Origin: Halobacterium salinarum DSM 3754
GTDB lineage: Archaea > Halobacteriota > Halobacteria > Halobacteriales > Halobacteriaceae
Direction of reading: 5' to 3'
Length of the DNA stretch: 64,000 bases
NCBI RefSeq assembly: GCF_008124605.1
Contig: NZ_VRYN01000002.1
Coordinates: forward strand, 1-64,000
Shown: one piece after another, positions 45,042 to 53,790 of the stretch
Numbering within the stretch: position 1 is the stretch's first letter
Layout: each line of letters begins with the position of its first letter
Program-made: the position numbers and the translations under genes
The notes under the pieces: model-generated
What the model was told of the DNA's origin: nothing
Seen by the model: the letters and a program-made list of their open reading frames with translations, nothing else
Databases searched by the model: none

Positions 45042-45478
45042 CACGCGTCGTCGCGCAGGGAACGTTCGACCTGATTCACCCCGGCCACGTTCATTACCTG
45101 GAGGACGCGGCCGCGATGGGCGACGAACTGCACGTCATCCTCGCGCGCCGCGAGAACGTCACGCACAAGGACCCGCCGGTGTTGCCGAACCGCCAGCGCC
45201 GCGACGTGGTGGCCGCGCTCGACCCCGTCGACCACGCCCGGATCGGCCACCCCGAGGACATCTTCGCGCCGATCGAAGCCATCGACCCGGACGTGATCGC
45301 GCTGGGGTTCGACCAGCACCACGACGCGGCCGCCATCGAAGCCGAACTCGCCGACCGCGGCCTCGACTGCGCGGTCGAACGCGCGTCCCCCCGCGAGGCG
45401 CGCTACGACGACGAGGTGCTGTCCTCGGGCGACATCGTCGATCGGGTGCTCGCCCAGCGCGGCGACTCGGATCCGTGA
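45038..45478 (+). CDS. ribL: FAD synthase RibL
   Basis: The 146-residue cytidylyltransferase-like protein has the nucleotide-binding motif HPGH (H14, H17) in [14 protein letters not shown] and the later LSSGDIVDR region corresponding to the ISST(S)-type motif. Archaeal RibL adenylates FMN to FAD. It is coupled to the JAMM gene by an ATGA overlap. Its stop is 19 bases from the convergent acyl-CoA dehydrogenase. Confidence 0.85.
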   Translation: MTRVVAQGTFDLIHPGHVHYLEDAAAMGDELHVILARRENVTHKDPPVLPNRQRRDVVAALDPVDHARIGHPEDIFAPIEAIDPDVIALGFDQHHDAAAIEAELADRGLDCAVERASPREARYDDEVLSSGDIVDRVLAQRGDSDP

Positions 45479-45497
45479 ACGGCCGGGCAGCGTGCGC

Positions 45498-46637
45498 TCA
45501 CAGCCCGAGCTCGCGGCCGATGACGAGGTGCTGGATCTCGCTGGTGCCCTCGCCGATCTCCATCAGCTTGGCGTCCCGGAAGAACCGCTGGGGGGCGAAG
45601 TCCGTGGTGTAGCCGTAGCCGCCCAGCGTCTGGACGGCGTCCTCGGCGACCTCGCGGGCGGCCTCGCTGGCGTCGAGCTTGGCGAGCGCGGACTCACGGG
45701 TGACCGACTCGCCGGCGTCGTATTTGCTGGCGGCGCGGCGTGTCAGGAGCCGGGCCCGCTCGATCTTGCGGTGCATGTCGACCAGCGTGTTGCGGACGGC
45801 GTCGAACCGGGAGATCGGCTGGCCGAACTGCTCGCGGTCGGTGGCGTACTCGCTGGCAGCGGTGTACGCGCCCTGTGCGAGCCCGGTCGAGAGGGCGGCG
45901 ATCGAGATGCGGCCGCCGTCGAGTGTTTTCTTGGTCTGCGTCCAGCCGTCGCCTTCCTCGCCGAGCAGCCGGTTGGCGGGGATGCGGCAGTTGTCGAAGG
46001 AGATCTCACAGGTGGGTGAGGCGTTCAGCCCCATCTTGTCCCATTCGGCCGTGACCTCGAAGCCGTCGTCGGCGGGGTCGACGATGAACGTGGAGATGCC
46101 GTCGTAGCCGGCGTCCGGGTCGGTGACGGCTTTGACGACGACGCTGCCGGCGACGGAGGCGTTCGTGATGAACTGCTTGGTGCCGTTGAGCACGTAGTCG
46201 TCGCCGTCGCGCGTGGCCGTGGTGGACATGTCGCTGGCGTCGCTGCCGCTGGTTGGTTCCGTGAGCGCCCACGCCCCCAGGTAGTCGCCTTCGGCCAGCG
46301 GGCGCAGCCACTCGCGTTTCTGTTCGGCGGTGCCGAACAGTTCGATGGGTTTCGCGCCCAGGGAGACGTGGGCGGCGTACGAGAGCCCGATCGAGCCCGA
46401 GACGCGGCCGAGCTCCTCGGTGACCGTGGCGTACATGAGCTGGTCGCCCCCGAGGCCGCCGTACTCGTCGCTGATCGGCACCCCGAGCATGTCGAGGTCC
46501 GCGAGCGCGTCGAAGATCTCCGTGGGGAAGCGATGCTCGGCTTCGATGTCGCCGGCGATCGGCTCGATTTCCGCCGCGCAGAACTCGCGGACGGTCTCCT
46601 GGATGAGTGCGTGCTCGTCGGGCAGCTCGTGGTTCAT
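45498..46637 (-). CDS. acd: Acyl-CoA dehydrogenase
   Basis: The 379-residue flavoenzyme shows standard family motifs: GAWALTEPTSGSDASDM in the beta domain and GGYGYTTDFAPQRFFRDAK near the C terminus, with the base-containing EGTSEIQ stretch. It would introduce a double bond into acyl-CoA and pass electrons to ETF. The exact chain-length or branched-chain specificity is unclear. It stands alone, divergent from the RIO-type kinase gene at 46797, and its FAD could come from RibL next door, though that is just proximity. Confidence 0.88.
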   Translation of the reverse strand: MNHELPDEHALIQETVREFCAAEIEPIAGDIEAEHRFPTEIFDALADLDMLGVPISDEYGGLGGDQLMYATVTEELGRVSGSIGLSYAAHVSLGAKPIELFGTAEQKREWLRPLAEGDYLGAWALTEPTSGSDASDMSTTATRDGDDYVLNGTKQFITNASVAGSVVVKAVTDPDAGYDGISTFIVDPADDGFEVTAEWDKMGLNASPTCEISFDNCRIPANRLLGEEGDGWTQTKKTLDGGRISIAALSTGLAQGAYTAASEYATDREQFGQPISRFDAVRNTLVDMHRKIERARLLTRRAASKYDAGESVTRESALAKLDASEAAREVAEDAVQTLGGYGYTTDFAPQRFFRDAKLMEIGEGTSEIQHLVIGRELGL

Positions 46638-46796
46638 GCGTCAACGTTTGGCACAACCATGATAAACGCACCGAAAACATGTACTTGTTACAATGGCTGT
46701 GTGGGCGGTCCCAGTCGACCGGCCGGACACCCCCGGCGCCGTGCCGACAAACCGCGATGGCGTTGGACATTTGACTCGGGCCGCCGAACCCCCAGT

Positions 46797-47645
46797 GTGC
46801 GCATCCGCCAGCTCGTTCGCGGCACCGTCCCATGGGAGTCACTGGAAGCTGTCGCCCGCGAGCTCGGCGCACGCTACGACCAAGACACCGTGCGGGTCGT
46901 GTTCCTCGACGCCGACAACTGGTTGTCGACGCCGTGTGTCGTCAACGACCGCTGGTTCGTGAAAGTCATCTCCGAGCAGAACGCGCTCGTGCACGCGGTG
47001 TTCACCGGTGCGCGGAACCTGGGGATGTTCTCCAGCGGCACCGAGGGGTTCTTCGAGCGCTTCGACGGCCCGGTTGCGATGGCCGAACACGAACGCGACG
47101 CCACCCGCGATCTCCGGGCGCTCGGCGTGAACGCGCCGCGGCCGATCGAGGCCTTCGAGGTCGACGGCTTCGGCGTGCTCGTGTTGGATTACCTGCCGGC
47201 GTTCACGCCCCTGGACGAAGTGCCCGCGGCGGACGTGGCCGCCCACGCGCCGGCGGTCTTCGAGGCGCTGTCCACGATGCACGCCAACGGGGTCGCACAC
47301 GGCGACCTGCGCGCCGAGAACGTGCTCGTGTCCGACGGCGACCTCTACTTCATCGACGCCACCAACGTCGACACGGACGCCATCGCCGACGCCCGCGCGT
47401 ACGACCTCGCGTGCGCGCTCGCCGCCCTGGAGCCGCTCATCGACGCCCAGACCGTGGTGCGGATCGCCCGCGAGTCGTACACCGTCGACGAGGCCGCGGC
47501 GGACGTCTCCACCACGATGGACGCGCTCTTGCGCGCCCAGGACTTCCTGGGGTTCGTCCAGCTTCGCCCCGACCACGACTTCGACACCGCGGCGCTGACC
47601 GGCCACATCGGGATGGCCGCAACGAACGCCCAGCGCGGCCTGTGA
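46797..47645 (+). CDS. RIO-type protein kinase/ATPase
   Basis: A 282-residue kinase starting at GTG 46797. K56 (WFVKVIS) is the ATP-binding lysine, the catalytic loop is HGDLRAENVLV (H168, D170, N175) and D187 in FIDATN takes the place of the usual DFG aspartate, a pattern of RIO and Bud32 kinases. It begins with an extended N-terminal region (RIRQLVRGTVPWESLEAV). RIO proteins act in 40S/30S ribosome maturation, but this divergent member may do something else. Frames upstream of the GTG run into the acyl-CoA dehydrogenase gene. Confidence 0.78.
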   Translation: MRIRQLVRGTVPWESLEAVARELGARYDQDTVRVVFLDADNWLSTPCVVNDRWFVKVISEQNALVHAVFTGARNLGMFSSGTEGFFERFDGPVAMAEHERDATRDLRALGVNAPRPIEAFEVDGFGVLVLDYLPAFTPLDEVPAADVAAHAPAVFEALSTMHANGVAHGDLRAENVLVSDGDLYFIDATNVDTDAIADARAYDLACALAALEPLIDAQTVVRIARESYTVDEAAADVSTTMDALLRAQDFLGFVQLRPDHDFDTAALTGHIGMAATNAQRGL

Positions 47646-47720
47646 CACCATGTGACAGTGTACGCGCTATCGTCCATAGAAGACCCATCTTTTTCACGCA
47701 GTACAACGCAGACTCTCCCG

Positions 47721-49232
47721 ATGACGTACCAACATTACATCAACGGCGAATGGGTCGACGGCGACGGCACCGAGACCTTCGACAGCAGGAACCCCGCGAA
47801 CGGCGAGACGCTGGGCACGTTCCAGCGTGGCACGACGACCGACGTCGAGGCGGCGATCGCGGCCGCCGACGACGCCGAGGACGAGTGGCAGTCGCTGTCC
47901 CGCATCGACCGCGCGGAGTACCTCTGGGACATCTACCACGAGCTCAAAGACCGCCACCAGGAGCTCGGTGAGGTCGTCACCAAGGAGTGTGGCAAGGAGA
48001 TCAGCGAGGGGAAAGCCGACGTAACCGAAGCCTGGCAGATGGTCGAGTGGGCGGCCGGCGACGCCCGCCACCCGAAAGGCGACGTGGTCCCCTCCGAGAT
48101 CCCCGAGAAGGACGCCTACATGCGACGCCAGCCGCGCGGCGTCGTCGGCTGCATCACGCCGTGGAACTTCCCGGTCGCCATCCCGTTCTGGCACATGGCC
48201 GTCGCGCTGGTCGAGGGCAACACCGTCGTCTGGAAGCCCGCCGAGCAGACGCCGTGGTGTGGCCAGATCATCGCCGAGATGTTCGCGGACGCCGGCATCC
48301 CCGACGGCGTGTTCAACATGGTGCAGGGCTTCGGCGACGCCGGCGCCCGCATCGTCGACCACGACGACATCGACACCGTGCTGTTCACCGGCTCCGCCGA
48401 GGTCGGCGAGGAGGTCGCACGGACGGTCGCCGACGACCCCGGCAAGCTCGCAGCCTGCGAGATGGGCGGCAAGAACGGCATCGTCGTCACCGAGAAGGCG
48501 GACCTCGACATCGCCGTTCACGCCGCGGTCATGAGCTCGTTCAAGACGACCGGCCAGCGCTGTGTGTCCAGCGAGCGCCTCATCGTCCACGAGGACCTCT
48601 ACGACGAGTTCAAACAGCGGTTCGTCGAGATCGCGGAGTCGGTTGCAGTCGACGACCCCCTCGACGAGGAGACGTTCATGGGGCCGGCCATCGAGCCCGC
48701 CCACGTCGAGAAGATCCAGACGTACAACGACATCGCCCGCGAGGAAGCCGAGAACGTGCTCGTCGACCGCACCGAGCTCGGCGACGACGAGATCCCCGAC
48801 GGCCACGAGGACGGCAACTGGGTGGGGCCGTTCGTCTACGAGGTGGACTACGATCCGGACCTGCGCTCGATCACCGAGGAGGTCTTCGGCCCGCACGTCG
48901 CGCTCATCGAGTACTCCGGTGACATCGAGCGCGCCGTCGAGATCCACAACGACACGCCCTACGGGCTCGCTGGCGCGGTCATCAGCGAGGACTACCGCCA
49001 GATCAACTACTACCGCGACAACGCCGAAGTCGGGCTGGCGTACGGCAACCTGCCGTGCATCGGCGCGGAAGTCCAGTTGCCGTTCGGCGGCATGAAGAAA
49101 TCCGGGAACGGCTACCCCAGCGCGCGCGAGGTCATCGAAGCGGTCACTGAGCGCACCGCGTGGACGCTGAACAACTCCAAGGACATCGAGATGGCGCAGG
49201 GGCTCTCAGCGGACATCAACACCGACGAGTAA
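47721..49232 (+). CDS. NAD(P)-dependent aldehyde dehydrogenase
   Basis: A 503-residue member of the family, longer than the ALDH at 21459. Catalytic C281 lies in TTGQRCVSSERL and E247 in CEMGGKNG; ITPWNFPVAIPFW and FGGMKKSGNGYPS are the flanking signatures. The C-terminal half carries an insertion around LGDDEIPDGHEDGNW. The overall pattern resembles 2-oxoglutarate-semialdehyde and alpha-aminoadipic-semialdehyde-type dehydrogenases, but the substrate is not determined. A T-run follows the stop by 25 bases. Confidence 0.85.
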   Translation: MTYQHYINGEWVDGDGTETFDSRNPANGETLGTFQRGTTTDVEAAIAAADDAEDEWQSLSRIDRAEYLWDIYHELKDRHQELGEVVTKECGKEISEGKADVTEAWQMVEWAAGDARHPKGDVVPSEIPEKDAYMRRQPRGVVGCITPWNFPVAIPFWHMAVALVEGNTVVWKPAEQTPWCGQIIAEMFADAGIPDGVFNMVQGFGDAGARIVDHDDIDTVLFTGSAEVGEEVARTVADDPGKLAACEMGGKNGIVVTEKADLDIAVHAAVMSSFKTTGQRCVSSERLIVHEDLYDEFKQRFVEIAESVAVDDPLDEETFMGPAIEPAHVEKIQTYNDIAREEAENVLVDRTELGDDEIPDGHEDGNWVGPFVYEVDYDPDLRSITEEVFGPHVALIEYSGDIERAVEIHNDTPYGLAGAVISEDYRQINYYRDNAEVGLAYGNLPCIGAEVQLPFGGMKKSGNGYPSAREVIEAVTERTAWTLNNSKDIEMAQGLSADINTDE

Positions 49233-49256
49233 GCCGTCGTCGCGTCGGAACACACG

Positions 49257-49262
49257 TTTTTT
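49257..49262 (+). terminator. T-tract after the aldehyde dehydrogenase gene
   Basis: TTTTTT starts 25 bases after the stop at 49232. The 252-bp gap to 49484 otherwise holds only a TATA-like CTTAAAC at about 49424 with no gene placed to use it. Confidence 0.45.
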
Positions 49263-49484
49263 ACGAAGAGGCGGATGGTGGCGAGTGGCCACGAGTCCCG
49301 GAATCGTGGCCACGCGCCGATAGCAGCGGTGGTGGGGTGGGTGCGGACGCGGAGCGATGTTGTGATGCCGTCACGACGAGAAAAGCGTCGTTTCCGGCAG
49401 TGCACAGTACTGGCTCCGACTACTTAAACTCACGTGTCGGTGGGTGCGTGTGCCGGGTCTCGACCTGCCCGCCCGCCACACCGG

Positions 49485-49895
49485 CTATGCGTCGGCAAGC
49501 TTGCGCTGCAAGCGGTCCAGTTCGTCGTCGAGGTTGCGCTTGAAGAACTGCTCGACGCCGGGCACGGAGCCATCGACGACGAACCGGTTCGTGAGCGTCG
49601 ATCCGTCGTCGGCCGGCTCGATCTCGTGTTCGCCGGTCACGTCGAACATGCCCGACTTGCCGATGAACTTCACGAACGTCGGCGGTCGTACGTCCACGTC
49701 GCGTGTCTCCACGTCGATGGTGCGCCGGACGACGGGGATCGGCAACTCGACGTGCCACGTCGTCGTGTCACCGGTGGTCGTGTAGCTATCGACGACGCTG
49801 ATGGCGTCGGCGCGCTTCTCCGGGTCGGAGATAAACGCCCAGACGTCCTCAGGGGGCACCGCCAATTCGAACGTGCGCTCGACCCGAACGGTCAT
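49485..49895 (-). CDS. SRPBCC/CoxG-like ligand-binding protein
   Basis: The 136-residue protein has the SRPBCC pattern: an N-terminal strand followed by PPEDVWAFISDPEKRADA, then paired strands (TTTWHVELP, FVKFIGKSGMF) and a long C-terminal helix (VEQFFKRNLDDELDRLQRKL). The fold has a deep hydrophobic pocket for lipids or cofactors. CoxG-like members assist carbon monoxide dehydrogenase, but no such genes are nearby, so function is open. It precedes nothing it overlaps and stands alone on the minus strand. Confidence 0.78.
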   Translation of the reverse strand: MTVRVERTFELAVPPEDVWAFISDPEKRADAISVVDSYTTTGDTTTWHVELPIPVVRRTIDVETRDVDVRPPTFVKFIGKSGMFDVTGEHEIEPADDGSTLTNRFVVDGSVPGVEQFFKRNLDDELDRLQRKLADA

Positions 49896-49940
49896 ACGCG
49901 GAGTTTCGGTGCCGTCAGGAAAAAGCCGCCGATTACCGGA

Positions 49941-50165
49941 CTACGCGGGCTCGACCCGCCACGTCGTCGATTTCGACCGGCTCCACTTCTCGATGTCGAC
50001 TTCCTCCGATTTCTCCGCCAGCTCCGGGAGCCGAACACCGACCTGCTTCGAGGAGAGCCCGAGATGGTCCGCGATGTTCTTCGACCGGAAATACCGTTCA
50101 CCCCGGTCGACGCTCTCCCGAAGGTAGTCGAGGATGCGGCGTTCCTCGTCGGTGTAGTCGCTCAT
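49941..50165 (-). CDS. Small winged-helix protein (haloarchaeal DUF7123-like)
   Basis: This 74-residue protein has the arrangement of a winged helix: EERRILDYLRESV, then KNIADHLGLSSKQVGVRLPEL, a standard helix-turn-helix, and a WSRSKSTTWRVEP wing. Proteins of this form are common and highly conserved in haloarchaea. It likely binds DNA or RNA as a regulator. ATG 50165 fits the fold; longer upstream frames are rejected. Confidence 0.7.
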   Translation of the reverse strand: MSDYTDEERRILDYLRESVDRGERYFRSKNIADHLGLSSKQVGVRLPELAEKSEEVDIEKWSRSKSTTWRVEPA

Positions 50166-50205
50166 CACTTGCTGTTGTGGCTTCGTCGGCTTAATGGTTT
50201 TCCGG

Positions 50206-50385
50206 CTACCCCCAGAGCTGGATCGCGCCGACGGACAACGCCGCAAGCACCATCGCCGCGCCGAACCCGATCGCTGTCTGGAACTGCCCGGACGATACGA
50301 AGGCGTACGCGGCGGCCGCAGCCGTCAGCAAGCCGAACACGATGCCCACGCCAACACCCTTGTCGGTTTCGTCGGCGGACTGCAT
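50206..50385 (-). CDS. Small two-helix membrane protein
   Basis: This 59-residue protein has a short acidic N terminus, one hydrophobic helix (about 12-30, VGIVFGLLTAAAAAYAFV) and a second (about 37-57, FGAAMVLAALSVGAIQLW). Function is unknown. It lies between two small minus-strand genes. ATG 50385 is preferred to a GTG two codons upstream. Confidence 0.6.
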   Translation of the reverse strand: MQSADETDKGVGVGIVFGLLTAAAAAYAFVSSGQFQTAIGFGAAMVLAALSVGAIQLWG

Positions 50386-50451
50386 AGTCACACGCCAGGG
50401 TTGCCGGTGGCGGCCCTTAACTGATTCTACTCGGCGGCCCGGGGGCGTCGG

Positions 50452-51480
50452 TCACGTGAGTGTGGTGTGTGCGGACTGCTCGTTCAACGCGAGGTTCGCG
50501 GCAATCTCGGCGTTGCGCATCGAGTACTGTGCGGACTGCTGGAGGCTCACCAGCACCTCCCGGGCTTCGAGCAGGTCGGCGTTGTTCATCTCCGGGAGGT
50601 CAGCCAGGATGTCGGCCTCGCGGTCCTCGATCGCGCTGAACTGCTCGCGCACCGCCACTGTGGCGTCGTAGTCGCGGTTGACCGCCGCCGAAACGGCGCT
50701 GGCGGCGACGTCGTCGACGGCGTCGGTGAACTCGCGGATGCGGCGCATCGTCGCCTGATCGACGTCCAAGGTGTGGCCGTCCGTCGCCATGACGATCTCC
50801 GCGATGTCTTCGGCGTTGTCCGCAACGAGTTCGAGGTTCTTCGCGACGCTCCGGTAGCCGACGAGCGGGAACCCCTCGTCGAGCCCGACCGTGCGCGCCA
50901 GCCCGGGGTCGTGGTAGGCGGTGAAGATGAGCCGCAACAACAGCACGAAGATCTTGTTGGCCTGTCGCTCCCGGTTGAGCGCGCGCTGTGCGAGATCCGG
51001 GTTGCCGTGGGCGAGCGCCTTCACGGCCTCCCCGCGCATCGTCGACCCGGTGTTTTCGAGGCGCTCCAGGAGGTTGTTGAGGTCGAAGTCAGCCGGATCG
51101 ACCGAACACCGGATGGTGATCCTGGCGGGGGTTTCTTCGACCACCCCCAACCCCATGAGCTGGGTTTCGGCGCTGTAGACCGCGTTGATGTGCGCCGAGT
51201 CGAGGGCGGCTTCGCTCTCGACGTGGATGATGCGCCGCCCGAGCACGTACTGGCCGACGATGGCGCGCTCGACGGCGTCGGCGTCGAAGTCCGTGGCGTG
51301 GATCGTGGCTTCCGTCTCCCCCTGGCGGGCCGACGCCGGGGTGACAGTCAGCGAGCCACGTCCCCCCTCGCGGACGGTCACCTCGTCGCCTTTCACGACG
51401 TCCTGGCTGCGCGCCCATTCGGCGGGCAGCGTCATCGCGAGCGTCGACGGGCCGAGTTGCTGAACTTTCCGTGTCCCCAT
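50452..51480 (-). CDS. AbrB-PhoU two-domain regulator
   Basis: The 342-residue protein opens with an AbrB/SpoVT-type DNA-binding domain (about 1-50, GTRKVQQLGPSTLAMTLPAEW), then two PhoU-like helical domains with repeated helices around VADNAEDIAEIVM and DAVDDVAASAVSAAV. Proteins of this kind are common near phosphate genes in haloarchaea and are thought to regulate phosphate or stress responses. No pst genes are adjacent here. ATG 51480 places the AbrB domain at the very start. Confidence 0.85.
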   Translation of the reverse strand: MGTRKVQQLGPSTLAMTLPAEWARSQDVVKGDEVTVREGGRGSLTVTPASARQGETEATIHATDFDADAVERAIVGQYVLGRRIIHVESEAALDSAHINAVYSAETQLMGLGVVEETPARITIRCSVDPADFDLNNLLERLENTGSTMRGEAVKALAHGNPDLAQRALNRERQANKIFVLLLRLIFTAYHDPGLARTVGLDEGFPLVGYRSVAKNLELVADNAEDIAEIVMATDGHTLDVDQATMRRIREFTDAVDDVAASAVSAAVNRDYDATVAVREQFSAIEDREADILADLPEMNNADLLEAREVLVSLQQSAQYSMRNAEIAANLALNEQSAHTTLT

Positions 51481-51588
51481 GCCGTACGCAAGTTCGTGCG
51501 CGCCCTTAGTTTCGACCCACGGCCGGCTGCATCCCCACAGACACTGTGATCCGGCGTGCTTTTCCGTGACCCAGTCGTATAGATGCAC

Positions 51589-51759
51589 ATGGGTTTTGGT
51601 AGCTACGATGAGTCCGAGCAGAAAGATCAGAGCGTAGATACGGACGAAGACAAGGGCGTCAGCGTCCACGAGAACGACCACGATGGGGAGGTGTCGTTCG
51701 ACTCCGAGGCCGACAGCGAGGAACTCATCGACCAGCTCAAATCGATCAAAGACGAGTAA
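51589..51759 (+). CDS. DUF5786-like small haloarchaeal protein
   Basis: A protein of 56 residues: MGFGSYDESEQKDQSV at the start, a very acidic middle, and ELIDQLKSIKDE at the end. The GFGSYDESEQ motif is a hallmark I associate with the haloarchaeal DUF5786 family; its role is unknown. An in-frame ATG six bases upstream is possible. It is convergent with the NAD kinase-like gene, 9 bases away. Confidence 0.75.
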   Translation: MGFGSYDESEQKDQSVDTDEDKGVSVHENDHDGEVSFDSEADSEELIDQLKSIKDE

Positions 51760-51768
51760 CCGCCGTCC

Positions 51769-52845
51769 TCACACCACGTTCACGAGGCGCTTCTCGAAGC
51801 GGCCGGTTCTGACCCGCTGCCAGCCTCGCAGCGACGCGTCTGTGTCCTCGCTGCCGGTATCGACGCGCAACACGCCGGTCTGATCGAGTTTCTGCGGTGA
51901 AGCGACGACGCGGACCTCGCTGCGGTCGATGATCGCCGGGGAGATCTGATCGTTGCCGCGCCCGAACACGAACCCCTGGCCGCCGATCGGGGAGACGTAC
52001 ACGACGTTGTCGGTGCCAAGCGCCGCGGTGATCTCGCTGGCGCTGCCGTCGCGCACAACGAGCGCGCCGTCACGGTACACGTCCACACCGAGCGGCGATC
52101 CGGAGACGCCGAGCGCGTCGGCGATCTCGGCGAGCGTGCCGCCGGGCCCCAGGACGTACGTCACCCCGTCGCGGACGCTGTCGGCGACGCCAGCGGCCAG
52201 CGCGCCGGTGGTGCCGGCGTAGGCTTGCTTGGCGGGCTGGAGGGCGTCGGCCCCCTCCGTGACAGGGGTTGCAACGACGCCACGGAGCGTCGTCTGCACC
52301 TCGCCGTCGCGGTACGCGCCCTCGTCGATGTCGCTGACCTCCCTGGTGGTGGTGTCTTCGAAGGTCGCCGCAACCCGGCCGGCAGCGGCCGGCTGGACCG
52401 CGAACACGGCGGAGTACACCTTCACGCCGGCCGGCACGCCGAGGACGGGCACCGACGCGTCGTGGGCTGTGACCGCGGTCGCGACGTCGGTTGCCGTCCC
52501 GTCGCCGCCCACGAACAGGATCACGTCCACACCGTGGTCGATGAACGCCTCGACGGCCGCCCGCGTGTCGGCCGCCGTCGACGCCGGCGTGGTCGGGTGA
52601 CCCACCACGGTGGGCGTGAACCCGGCGGCCGCGGCGACGCCCCCGCCCATCGGCTCGTCGTAAGTCACAACCGACACGTCGCCGGCGGCGTCACGCAGCG
52701 CGTCAAGCGCCGTGCGCGCTCGCTGGGGGGCTCGTTGGTCCGCGCCGCGCTCGCGGGCCTCCGCGACGTTCCCATCGGTGCCTTTGAGGCCGACTCGGCC
52801 GCCCATCCCGGCGATCGGGTTCACGACGACGCCGACAGTGCGCAT
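51769..52845 (-). CDS. ATP-NAD kinase family protein
   Basis: A 358-residue protein of the NAD/diacylglycerol kinase fold. The signature FVGGDGTATDV (the GGDGT motif) is central, preceded by VVNPIAGMGGRVGLKGTDG at the N terminus and followed by a glycine-rich PSIGGQGF-like motif (YVSPIGGQGFVFGRGN). The extended form, longer than standard NAD kinases, is common in archaea and of uncertain substrate. It starts at ATG 52845. Confidence 0.82.
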   Translation of the reverse strand: MRTVGVVVNPIAGMGGRVGLKGTDGNVAEARERGADQRAPQRARTALDALRDAAGDVSVVTYDEPMGGGVAAAAGFTPTVVGHPTTPASTAADTRAAVEAFIDHGVDVILFVGGDGTATDVATAVTAHDASVPVLGVPAGVKVYSAVFAVQPAAAGRVAATFEDTTTREVSDIDEGAYRDGEVQTTLRGVVATPVTEGADALQPAKQAYAGTTGALAAGVADSVRDGVTYVLGPGGTLAEIADALGVSGSPLGVDVYRDGALVVRDGSASEITAALGTDNVVYVSPIGGQGFVFGRGNDQISPAIIDRSEVRVVASPQKLDQTGVLRVDTGSEDTDASLRGWQRVRTGRFEKRLVNVV

Positions 52846-52935
52846 GCGTGACACTGCGACAGCGACCACAAAAAGCCACGCGGTCGCGGCGGCTGGCGTG
52901 CGCGAGCGCCCCGCGACGCTCCGCCGCCCGCAGGC

Positions 52936-53562
52936 TCACCGACCCCCGAAGACAACGCCCAGCAGCCGTGCCTCAACCCGAATGCAGCGGTCCGCGAACG
53001 CCGTGACCAGCGGCTGGGCCGCGTAGACGGCCCCGAACCCGAGCACGGACGCAGCGATGCCGCCGGCGATGTCGACGGGGTAGTGGACGCCGACGTAGAC
53101 GCGGCTGTAGCCTACGAGCGCCGCGACCGCCACGCCGACAACCACGGCCCGCCACCGGTCTTGGAGAGACGCCAGCGGCCACGCGAACGCGAACATGACC
53201 GTCGTGTGTTGGCTCGGGAAGGAGTTCTCCGGCGGGCCGGCTAGCAGCGTCTCGTAGCCGGCGGCGTACGGTGCGGGGTGACTGTGGAGTGTGCCCATGC
53301 CGTACGAGATCGCGAGCGCGACGACGATTGTGGCGAACACGAACACCGATTTTTGCTTCCCGTCGTGGGTCGTGATCCCGAGCCCCGCGAGGGCGGCTTC
53401 GAGCACGGGGATCGGGCGATCGACACCGGGAGCAACCCAGAGAACCACGAGCACGAGCGGCACGAGGAAGACGGCGCGCTCGGCGAGGAACACCATAGCC
53501 TCGTTGAGAACCGGCGTGCCCGCGTGGGGCGTGATGAGAGACGCGGCGGGTGGCGGGGTCAT
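52936..53562 (-). CDS. PAP2-family membrane phosphatase
   Basis: This 208-residue integral membrane protein has about five hydrophobic segments. Motif 2 is SFPSQHTTVMF (glutamine where glycine is usual) and motif 3 is SRVYVGVHYPVD, with the catalytic histidines. Motif 1 (KxxxxxxRP) is not obvious, so the enzyme belongs to a divergent branch. Likely substrates are isoprenoid or lipid phosphates. A TATA-like box lies 25-33 bases before the ATG at 53562. Confidence 0.8.
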   Translation of the reverse strand: MTPPPAASLITPHAGTPVLNEAMVFLAERAVFLVPLVLVVLWVAPGVDRPIPVLEAALAGLGITTHDGKQKSVFVFATIVVALAISYGMGTLHSHPAPYAAGYETLLAGPPENSFPSQHTTVMFAFAWPLASLQDRWRAVVVGVAVAALVGYSRVYVGVHYPVDIAGGIAASVLGFGAVYAAQPLVTAFADRCIRVEARLLGVVFGGR

Positions 53563-53586
53563 GTGGGCGTGTGGTCGCACGCACGC

Positions 53587-53595
53587 GATTAAAAG
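53587..53595 (-). promoter_or_regulatory. TATA-like box of the PAP2 gene
   Basis: On the minus strand GCTTTTAAT is 25-33 bases upstream of the ATG at 53562. Confidence 0.5.
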
Positions 53596-53636
53596 CGTCG
53601 TGGTCCGGTGGACCGTCGCCGTGCTCGGACCCAAGG

Positions 53637-53643
53637 GTTAAAC
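53637..53643 (+). promoter_or_regulatory. TATA-like box of the 37-residue protein gene
   Basis: GTTAAAC ends 24 bases before the ATG at 53668, implying a leaderless transcript. Confidence 0.45.
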
Positions 53644-53667
53644 ACGGTCACGACGGAACCACAAGAC

Positions 53668-53781
53668 ATGTTCACACCGCTTGAAGCTGGCGCGTCACTC
53701 CCACCGAATCTCACTGGCTGGGCGGTCACCGTGCTCGGCCTCGCGTTGGTTGTCGGGTGGCTTGCAGCCTTCTACCGGTGA
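53668..53781 (+). CDS. 37-residue single-helix membrane protein
   Basis: The frame encodes MFTPLEAGASLPPNLTGW followed by a hydrophobic helix (VTVLGLALVVGWLAAF, residues 20-35) and YR at the end. It has a fitting promoter and clear third-position GC, which supports it as a real small gene. The layout, a short polar start, one helix and a basic end, fits a membrane-embedded small protein. Function is unknown. It is convergent with the CinA-like gene, 9 bases away. Confidence 0.6.
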   Translation: MFTPLEAGASLPPNLTGWAVTVLGLALVVGWLAAFYR

Positions 53782-53790
53782 CCCGGCGTT

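Noticed and set aside
49112-49405. A 97-codon minus-strand frame at the end of the aldehyde dehydrogenase
   Set aside because: It is largely antisense to a conserved gene, Ser/Arg-rich and lacks a ribosome-binding site or conserved pattern.
49424-49430. TATA-like CTTAAAC in the gap after the aldehyde dehydrogenase
   Set aside because: On either strand, the frames about 25 bases away are shadows without haloarchaeal composition, so no gene could be assigned; a non-coding RNA cannot be excluded but has no support.
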